From assembly GCA_005881235.1 (NCBI GenBank), contig VBEQ01000242.1:1-6801 (forward strand): DNA of 6,801 bases, in the 5' to 3' direction. The stretch comes from Chloroflexota bacterium. Lineage in GTDB: Bacteria > Chloroflexota > Dormibacteria > CF-121. Below the pieces are notes generated by a model. That model was not told the DNA's origin, did no database searches, and saw only the letters and a list, made by a program, of their open reading frames with translations. Made by a program: the position numbers and the translations under genes. Below, one piece after another: positions 1 to 5,295 of the stretch (its first letter is position 1; the number at the start of each line of letters is the position of its first letter).

Positions 1-110
1 TCGACCATGTCGTCGATCAGCTTGCGGATGCTGCTGTCGACACGCGCCACCCGCTTCGCTTTCTGGCGAAGAATCGGCGCTTCCTGGGTGAGGATGGGAA
101 GGACAGCCAT
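1..110 (-). CDS. def: Peptide deformylase, N-terminal fragment (cut by left window edge)
   Basis: Peptide deformylase removes the formyl group from the initiator formyl-methionine of nascent proteins at the ribosome exit, using a bound metal ion. Only 36 codons are visible. They start with ATG at 110-108, read MAVLPILTQEAPILRQKAKR and end in a stretch with RKLIDDMV. The family opens in this way (a short beta strand, then P-x-LRxxAxxV, then a helix containing I-DDM), and this together with the position after priA supports the call. The catalytic motifs (GxGLAAxQ, EGCLS, HExDH) lie beyond the window, so activity cannot be judged. The gap to the priA stop is 10 bases. No clear Shine-Dalgarno sequence precedes the ATG, so translation may be coupled to termination of priA. 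The gene usually following in this neighbourhood is fmt, which cannot be seen here. Confidence 0.88.
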   Translation of the reverse strand, partial: MAVLPILTQEAPILRQKAKRVARVDSSIRKLIDDMV

Positions 111-120
111 GATCAGTAAC

Positions 121-2148
121 TTACATCGGGTCGACGTCGAGGCTCCAGCCCCGGCCCCGCGGTAAGCCGTCTGCCACCCGGTGCAGGTCGCTCCCCTTGA
201 GGGTCACCTCGAAGCGGAACTCATCCTTGAGGCGGTACACAAACGCGGGAGACGGTCCGAGCACCTCGATGTCGCCCAAATTGAGCAGGCCGATTGTAGC
301 AGACAGATGTTCGGCCGCCGACTTCGCCTCGCGTTCCGCGCGCGCCTCGTCGCGGTGGCCGTAGGTCGCCACGATCAACTCGGCAAATGGTGGAAACCGA
401 TAGGTGCGGCGGATCTCCAATTCCTCGCGGAAGAAGCCGCGGTAATCGTGGAAGCGGGCGTGGCGGACCGCCGGGTGATCGGGGGTATACGTCTGGATGA
501 ACACCTGCGACGCGGCACTGCCGCGACCGGCCCGGCCCGCCACCTGCGTCAGCAGGCTGAAGGTCCGCTCGGCGGAGCGGTAGTCAGGAAAGTGAAGGCT
601 GGTATCGGCGTTCACGACGCCGACGGTGGTGACGTTGGGCAGGTCCAGTCCCTTGGCCACCAGCTGGGTGCCGACCAGGACATCCGCCGCACCGGAGCGC
701 ATCTGGTCGAAGACGAGGTCGGCCGCATCCGGCGTCTTCATCACGTCGCGGTCGAGTCGGAGTACCCGCGCATTCGGAAACAAGGTCCGCACCTCCTGTT
801 CGATGCGTTCGGTGCCGACGCCGAAGCTCTTGATGTAGCGGCTGCCGCAGGCCGGGCATCGGCGCGGAAGCGGCTCGGTGCTGCCGCAGTAGTGGCACTG
901 CAGGCGGCCCAGGGACGCGTGGTAGACGAGGGCGACGCTGCAGTGCGGACATTCACGCGCCTGGCCGCAGTCGCGGCAGAGGACGAAGGTCGCCAGCCCG
1001 CGCCGATTCAAAAACAGGATCGATTGCTGGTGGCGCTCCAGCGCTCCACCGATTGCCATTTGCAACTCGCGGCTCAGGGGGCTGAAGTGCTGCGCCGCAA
1101 TTTCGGCACGCATATCGACGATGGTGACCGGTGGCAGCGGCCGGCCCAGGGCGCGGTGGGGGAGCTCGAGCAAATGCTCGCGCCCGCCAAGCGCGGCGGC
1201 GTAGGTCGCGACGCTGGGGGTCGCGCTTCCCAGGACCAGGACGGCCCGGGTCCGTTGCGCGAGCCAGCGGGCTACCGTCGGTGCGTGATAGCGCGGGATG
1301 CGGTCCTGCTTGAACGCGGACGATTCCTCTTCGTCGATCGCGATCAGCCGAAGGCGCGGCAGCGGCGCGAAAACGGCGGCGCGCGGCCCGATCACGATGT
1401 CAGCCTCGCCGCGCCGGATCCGCCACCACTCGGCCGCCCGCTCCGCCTCGGTCAGCGCGCTATGCAGGACGGCGAGCCGTCCGGGAAAGCGCGCCGCGAA
1501 GCGCCCGACGGTCTGCGGCGTGAGCGCGATCTCGGGCACCAGCACCAGGCCCTGGCCCCCACCGGCCAGCACCTGCTCGAGCAGGGCCAGGTAAACCTCG
1601 GTCTTGCCGCTGGCCGTGACGCCGTGCAGGAGGAAAACGTCCGACTCCTGGCGCGAAAGGGCGATCGCGATCCGCTCTCGGACCGCCTGCTGCGCCGGTT
1701 CGAGCACGATCGCCTCGGGCACGCTGACCGCGGCGGCCTGCCGGAGGATGCGGCTCTGCCGCCGGCGCTTGACCGATCGATGGACGACGGCGCGAACCCG
1801 CGGCGGCACGATAGCCCGGATCACCTCATCGAGCGGCACCAGGTAGTGAGCGGCGACGAAGCCGGCCAGTTCCACGAGCGGGGACGGCAGCACCGGCTCG
1901 GCGTCGAGCAGCGCCTCGATCGGCTTGAGCTCCAGCACGGTGGGGCCCTGCTCGAGTGCGTAGACGAAACCGGTCACGGTCCGCTTGCCGAAGGGCACAC
2001 GGACCCGGTGCCCCACCTCGATCAGCCCCGTCAGCGCCGGCGGGACCGCGTAATCGAAGAGCCCGGTCTGGCTGCCGACGCGCGCCTCCACCGCGACCTG
2101 TGCGATCGGACGGAGCGCCGTCTCAGGCGCCGCGGTTCCGACCGGCAT
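121..2148 (-). CDS. priA: Primosomal protein N' (replication restart helicase PriA)
   Basis: PriA recognises stalled forks and D-loops and reloads the replicative helicase; it is a superfamily 2 DNA helicase. With ATG at 2148-2146 it has 675 residues, slightly short for the family (about 730 in E. coli, about 800 in Bacillus). Residues 1-90 look like the 3'-DNA-end-binding domain (FDYAVP, RVRVPFGKR). The helicase core has Walker A GVTASGKTE (176-184), Walker B DEEE (272-275), GSATPS (307-312), KGLD (499-502) and QVAGRAGR (535-542). All eight zinc-binding cysteines are present in four CxxC pairs: 391/394, 400/403, 418/421 and 431/434. The C-terminus ends abruptly at LDVDPM, where relatives usually run a few residues further. 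The start chosen overlaps coaBC by 26 bases. A TTG at 2211 would add 21 residues that do not look like PriA. The odd point is DEEE in place of the usual DEEH. Confidence 0.97.
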   Translation of the reverse strand: MPVGTAAPETALRPIAQVAVEARVGSQTGLFDYAVPPALTGLIEVGHRVRVPFGKRTVTGFVYALEQGPTVLELKPIEALLDAEPVLPSPLVELAGFVAAHYLVPLDEVIRAIVPPRVRAVVHRSVKRRRQSRILRQAAAVSVPEAIVLEPAQQAVRERIAIALSRQESDVFLLHGVTASGKTEVYLALLEQVLAGGGQGLVLVPEIALTPQTVGRFAARFPGRLAVLHSALTEAERAAEWWRIRRGEADIVIGPRAAVFAPLPRLRLIAIDEEESSAFKQDRIPRYHAPTVARWLAQRTRAVLVLGSATPSVATYAAALGGREHLLELPHRALGRPLPPVTIVDMRAEIAAQHFSPLSRELQMAIGGALERHQQSILFLNRRGLATFVLCRDCGQARECPHCSVALVYHASLGRLQCHYCGSTEPLPRRCPACGSRYIKSFGVGTERIEQEVRTLFPNARVLRLDRDVMKTPDAADLVFDQMRSGAADVLVGTQLVAKGLDLPNVTTVGVVNADTSLHFPDYRSAERTFSLLTQVAGRAGRGSAASQVFIQTYTPDHPAVRHARFHDYRGFFREELEIRRTYRFPPFAELIVATYGHRDEARAEREAKSAAEHLSATIGLLNLGDIEVLGPSPAFVYRLKDEFRFEVTLKGSDLHRVADGLPRGRGWSLDVDPM

Positions 2149-3325
2149 CGATCGCGTCCCAGATCCGCCCGGCCACCTCCAATTTGGGAAGTCGCGGCAC
2201 GTCGGCGGCAACGCCCGACGGCGTCACGATGGTGACCGCGTTGAAATCGCTGGCCAGGCCCTGGCCGTCGACGCCCACCTGGTTGGCGACGATCATGTCG
2301 AGTTGCTTGGCGCCGAGCTTTTGCTGCGCCTGGGCACGGAGGTCTTCGGTTTCGGCGGCGAAGCCAACGCGGTACAGTCCCGGACGCGGTCCCAGGGTCT
2401 TCAAGATGTCGACATTGGGACGTAATCGGAGGTCCATCGGCCGGTCGGTGCGCCGCAGCTTCGATGGGGCGACCTGCTCCGGGACGTAGTCGGCGACCGC
2501 CGCCGCCATCACCAGCACGTCGGCATTGGCACAGGCTTTCTTGAGCGCCGTCAGCATCTCGGTCGCGCTGCCGACCGCGACTTCCTCCATCGCTTCGGGG
2601 TTGGATGGCGTGGTTGTGACAAGGATCACATCGGCCCCACGCGCGGCCGCCACCTCGGCCAGGGCGCGGCCCATCTTGCCGCTGGAGAAATTCCCCACGT
2701 AGCGCACCGGATCGACGGCTTCCCTCGTGCCGCCGGCGCTGACGACCACGCGGACTCCGTCGAGGGTGCGGCGGCCGGCGAGCACGGCATCGATCACGGC
2801 AACGATCCGCTCAGCCGACGCTAACCGACCCACGCCCGACTTCCCCGACGCGAGCCGTCCGCTGGCCGGCTCCACGATGACCGCCCGACGCGCGCGTAGG
2901 GCGTTGAGATGATCCTGGGTGGGCTGCTGGGTCAGCATCACGTCGCTCATCGCCGGCGCGATCACGAGCGGCGCGCGACTCGCCAGCACCGTCCCCGAGA
3001 CGATCTCATCGGCAAACCCGAGCGCCAGCTTCGCCATGGTGTTGGCGGTGGCGGGAACGATCGCGATCACATCGGCCCACTCGGCCAGCCGGATGTGGCT
3101 CTCTCCCCCGCCCTGCGGCGCGAGCCAATCGGCGGCGACCGGATTGTCGGAGAGGGCCTCGAAGGTGAGCGGCGTGACGAAGCGGGTCGCCTCCGGGGTC
3201 ATCAGCACCCGGACCTCGGCCTCCGCCTCGGTGAGCAGGCGGATGCACTCGATCGCCTTGTAGGCGGCGATCCCCCCGCAGACGCCGATCGCGACCCGAC
3301 GTCCCTTCAGCCGGCCTTCGGTCAT
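2123..3325 (-). CDS. coaBC: Bifunctional phosphopantothenoylcysteine decarboxylase / phosphopantothenate-cysteine ligase
   Basis: CoaBC (Dfp) carries out two consecutive steps of coenzyme A synthesis in the cytoplasm. The CoaB half ligates cysteine to 4'-phosphopantothenate using CTP. The FMN-dependent CoaC half then decarboxylates the product to 4'-phosphopantetheine. The protein has 400 residues, normal for the fusion. The CoaC half (about 1-185) shows the flavin-binding GGIAAYK (17-23), the catalytic His77 in SHIRLAEWAD, PATANT (91-96) and PAM (124-126). The CoaB half (about 190-400) shows SAGGTREAVDPVRYVGNFSSGKMG (key residues G198-G199-T200, N212, K217), AAAVADY (274-280), Lys289 and FAAET. 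In the CoaC half, the Asn after PAM is Ser127, the following MW is ML, and the Cys of the usual ACG loop is Ser160. The ATG start overlaps the gmk stop as ATGA; a GC-rich GGGCGG lies just upstream. The CoaB half looks intact. Decarboxylase chemistry may resemble that of divergent actinobacterial enzymes. Confidence 0.96.
   Translation of the reverse strand: MTEGRLKGRRVAIGVCGGIAAYKAIECIRLLTEAEAEVRVLMTPEATRFVTPLTFEALSDNPVAADWLAPQGGGESHIRLAEWADVIAIVPATANTMAKLALGFADEIVSGTVLASRAPLVIAPAMSDVMLTQQPTQDHLNALRARRAVIVEPASGRLASGKSGVGRLASAERIVAVIDAVLAGRRTLDGVRVVVSAGGTREAVDPVRYVGNFSSGKMGRALAEVAAARGADVILVTTTPSNPEAMEEVAVGSATEMLTALKKACANADVLVMAAAVADYVPEQVAPSKLRRTDRPMDLRLRPNVDILKTLGPRPGLYRVGFAAETEDLRAQAQQKLGAKQLDMIVANQVGVDGQGLASDFNAVTIVTPSGVAADVPRLPKLEVAGRIWDAIDAGRNRGA
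3322..3325 (-). promoter_or_regulatory. ATGA stop/start overlap between gmk and coaBC
   Basis: The minus strand reads ATGA: ATG opens coaBC and TGA closes gmk. This is the classic arrangement for termination-reinitiation. It also shows directly that no gene sits between the two, so rpoZ is missing from its common position. Confidence 0.7.
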
Positions 3326-3909
3326 ACCGCCGCCCGGTGCCGGTCATGCTCCGCCGCGATCATCGCCAGGATCTCGCGCGCCGTCTCGTCGACATCGCGG
3401 TTGCACACGACGTGCTCGTAGTCTTTGGCCAGGCCAAGCTCGACCAACGCCTCCTTCTGGCGGATCTCGAGGGCTTGCGGTGACTCCGTGTTGCGACCGG
3501 TCAGCCGATTGAGCAGCTCCTCGGTCGACGGCGGGGTGATGAAGATGAAGAGCCCCTCCGGCATGCGCTTGCGAACAAACGTGGCGCCCTGGACGTCGAT
3601 CTTGAGGATGATGTCCTCACCGCGGTTGAGGGCCGCCTCCACGCGGCGGCGCGACGTCCCGTAATACTGGTCATAGACCCTCGCCCACTCGAGGAATTCC
3701 TTCTGCTCGATCAGGCGCAGGAATTCCGGTTCGCTGACGAAGGTGTAGCTGTGGCCGTCGACCTCGCCGGGACGCGGCGGCCGGGTCGTATACGAGACCG
3801 AGTATTTGAGATGGGGCGCCAGCTCGAAGAGGCGCCGCAAGACGGTATCCTTCCCCACTCCGCTTGGTCCGGAGATCACGATCAAAAGCCCGATCCTGGG
3901 CTGGGTCAT
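3322..3909 (-). CDS. gmk: Guanylate kinase
   Basis: Guanylate kinase transfers phosphate from ATP to GMP to give GDP, feeding GTP and dGTP pools and recycling GMP in the cytoplasm. The protein has 195 residues, typical for bacterial Gmk. The P-loop is GPSGVGKDT at 14-22; the last part is more often GKGT. The GMP-binding region follows with SVSYTTRPPRPGEVDG, an FLEWA segment and QYYGTSRR; bacterial relatives usually have GNYYGT. The core strand is IDVQGA. The lid region carries RLTGRNTES, and the C-terminus has a VVCNRD element matching the adenine-contacting VVND of the family. The start is ATG at 3909-3907, four bases after the rluD stop, with a weak GGTGA four bases upstream that overlaps that stop. 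The stop overlaps the coaBC start as ATGA. No rpoZ gene lies between gmk and coaBC, where many bacteria carry it. Confidence 0.97.
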   Translation of the reverse strand: MTQPRIGLLIVISGPSGVGKDTVLRRLFELAPHLKYSVSYTTRPPRPGEVDGHSYTFVSEPEFLRLIEQKEFLEWARVYDQYYGTSRRRVEAALNRGEDIILKIDVQGATFVRKRMPEGLFIFITPPSTEELLNRLTGRNTESPQALEIRQKEALVELGLAKDYEHVVCNRDVDETAREILAMIAAEHDRHRAAV

Positions 3910-3913
3910 CTGA

Positions 3914-4825
3914 TCACCGCATTTTAGGCTGGGCCAGCGAATTCCACGCCAATTCGAAGTCGTCCGGCGGCGGCGTCTGCCAGGTCATCGCCTTTCCCGT
4001 GCGCGGATGACGGAGGGTGAGGGCCTCCGCATGCAGCGCCGGTCGGGCGATGAGTGGCGAGCGATGGCCATAGATGGGGTCGCCCAGCACGGGATGGTGG
4101 ATGTAGGCGAGATGCACCCGGATCTGGTGGGTACGGCCCGATCCGAGCTTGACCTCGAGCAGCGAGTGGCCAGCGGCGACCCCCAGCCGCCGGAACTCGG
4201 TGAGGGCGTCGCGCCCGCCCCCGACGACTGCCATCCGCTGCCGGTTCTTCGGATCGCGCCCGATGGGGGCCTCGATGCGGGCCGCGGGGTCGCCCACCTC
4301 GCCCACGACGATCGCCCGGTACTTGCGCGTCATGATCCGCCGCTGCAGCTGGCGAGCCAGCTCGCGATGCGCGTCGTCGTTGCGCGCCACCACCATCAAT
4401 CCAGAGGTGTCACGGTCGAGCCGGTGCACGATACCGGGCCGTTCCGTGCCGCCGATCGTGGACCAGCCCGGGCCGCGGCCGAGCAAGCCGTGGACGAGCG
4501 TACCGGTCGCATGGCCCGGTCCGGGATGGACGACGAGCCCGGCCGGTTTGTCGATGACGATCAGGTCGTCGTCCTCGTAGAGCACGCGAAGATCCATCGC
4601 CTCGGGCTGGAGCCGGGTCGGAACGGTGGCTGGCAGTTCCCAGCTGAGCCGATCGCCCGAGCGGAGGCGGCTCCCCGCCCGCGCCGGTCCATCGTTCAGG
4701 CGGACGTGTCCCTCCGCGATCAATCGCTGGACCTGGCTCCGGCTCTGCCCCGCGAGCAGGCCCGCCAGATACTGATCGAGTCGAGGCGCGTTGATCGGGA
4801 CGGTGTGCTGTTCCGCCGGCGTCAA
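3914..4825 (-). CDS. rluD: 23S rRNA pseudouridine synthase, RluD/RluA family
   Basis: Enzymes of this family convert specific uridines in 23S rRNA to pseudouridine; E. coli RluD acts on helix 69. The protein has 303 residues. Residues 14-60 match an S4 RNA-binding domain (RLDQYLAGLL, SRSQVQRLIAEGHVRLN). The catalytic domain starts near 80 (DLIVIDKPAGLVVHPG) and contains HRLDRDTSGL at 134-143, where Asp137 is the expected nucleophile. It continues with TRKYRA, a GSGRTHQIRVHLA segment near 228-240 and HPVLGDPIYG, all characteristic. The start is TTG at 4825-4823. The codon's last two bases are part of the lspA stop (TTGA overlap), and no ATG or GTG lies near the N-terminus in frame. The S4 domain begins where expected relative to this start. 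No good Shine-Dalgarno sequence is seen, so coupling to lspA termination is likely. The exact target uridine within the RluA/C/D group cannot be settled from sequence alone. Confidence 0.93.
   Translation of the reverse strand: MTPAEQHTVPINAPRLDQYLAGLLAGQSRSQVQRLIAEGHVRLNDGPARAGSRLRSGDRLSWELPATVPTRLQPEAMDLRVLYEDDDLIVIDKPAGLVVHPGPGHATGTLVHGLLGRGPGWSTIGGTERPGIVHRLDRDTSGLMVVARNDDAHRELARQLQRRIMTRKYRAIVVGEVGDPAARIEAPIGRDPKNRQRMAVVGGGRDALTEFRRLGVAAGHSLLEVKLGSGRTHQIRVHLAYIHHPVLGDPIYGHRSPLIARPALHAEALTLRHPRTGKAMTWQTPPPDDFELAWNSLAQPKMR
4822..4825 (-). promoter_or_regulatory. TTGA stop/start overlap between lspA and rluD
   Basis: The minus strand reads TTGA: TTG opens rluD and TGA closes lspA. A ribosome finishing lspA can reinitiate on rluD without leaving the message. 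The lack of a convincing ribosome binding site before rluD supports this coupling, which is inferred and not shown. Confidence 0.6.
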
Positions 4826-5295
4826 GGGCGCCGGGAGCGGCCGCTCCGCCAGAGCGTGCCCACCAGCAGCACGGCGACCCCCACCGTGATCGCCGAGTCG
4901 GCCACGTTGAAGATCGGCCAGTGCGGCACCTGGATGAAGTCGACCACCGAACCCTTGACCCCGCGATCGTAGGCGTTAGAGATCGCGCCTCCGAAGACGA
5001 GCGCCAGCCCGAGGCGAGCCGACCAGTCACGAGCCGGCAAGCGCCAGTAATAGATAAGGATGCCGACCAGCACCACGGCCGAGATCAGCAGGAAGACCAC
5101 CCTGAAGTTCTGGAAGAGGCCAAAGGCCGCGCCGGCGTTGCGCGTCACGGTCAGAAAGAGGACGTGGTCGACGACCTCGCGCGGCCCGTAGGGAACCCCG
5201 AACCGCTGCTCGACGAAAATCTTCGTGACGCGGTCGACGATGACGACGGTGGCGGCGATCACCCCCAGCAGGAGGTAGCCGCGAACCCGGCTCAG
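4822..5295 (-). CDS. lspA: Lipoprotein signal peptidase (signal peptidase II), probable CTG start
   Basis: LspA is a membrane aspartyl protease that cuts the signal peptide from diacylglyceryl-modified prolipoproteins in the cytoplasmic membrane. From the CTG at 5295 the product is 157 residues; from the GTG at 5262 it is 146. In the shorter numbering, the conserved TRNAGAAFG is at 40-48, and the catalytic aspartates are Asp99 in SNAYDR and Asp122 in FNVADS. Four hydrophobic segments are visible, as the family requires. Starting at GTG leaves only nine residues before the Asp of VDRVTK, too short for the first membrane helix. The upstream codons add SRVRGYLLLG, a basic start followed by a hydrophobic run, which restores it. 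The only start-like codon able to include them is CTG at 5295-5293, which overlaps the ileS stop as CTGA. GGGTGG lies seven bases upstream of it. The gene identity is firm; the start is an inference. Confidence 0.93.
   Translation of the reverse strand: MSRVRGYLLLGVIAATVVIVDRVTKIFVEQRFGVPYGPREVVDHVLFLTVTRNAGAAFGLFQNFRVVFLLISAVVLVGILIYYWRLPARDWSARLGLALVFGGAISNAYDRGVKGSVVDFIQVPHWPIFNVADSAITVGVAVLLVGTLWRSGRSRRP

Noticed and set aside
111..120. Possible terminator or promoter between priA and def
   Set aside because: Only ten bases separate the genes and no stem-loop or promoter elements fit.
181..2235. A 684-codon open frame on the plus strand, fully antisense to priA
   Set aside because: Its translation is rich in Arg, Gly, Ala, His and Asp, with no recognisable domain. 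Long antisense frames are expected opposite GC-rich genes with few TTA/CTA/TCA codons. priA on the other strand has complete family motifs, so this is a shadow.
1324..2947. The altered motifs in PriA and CoaBC as signs of pseudogenes
   Set aside because: Both frames are uninterrupted and near family length, and all other signature residues are retained. The changes look like lineage variants, not decay.
2909..3421. Plus-strand open frames antisense to coaBC and gmk
   Set aside because: Composition is that of antisense GC-rich coding sequence, and both minus-strand proteins are intact over the region.
4007..4972. A 321-codon plus-strand open frame crossing rluD and lspA antisense
   Set aside because: It spans two real minus-strand genes, has low-complexity composition and shows no motif; it is a shadow of GC-rich codon usage.
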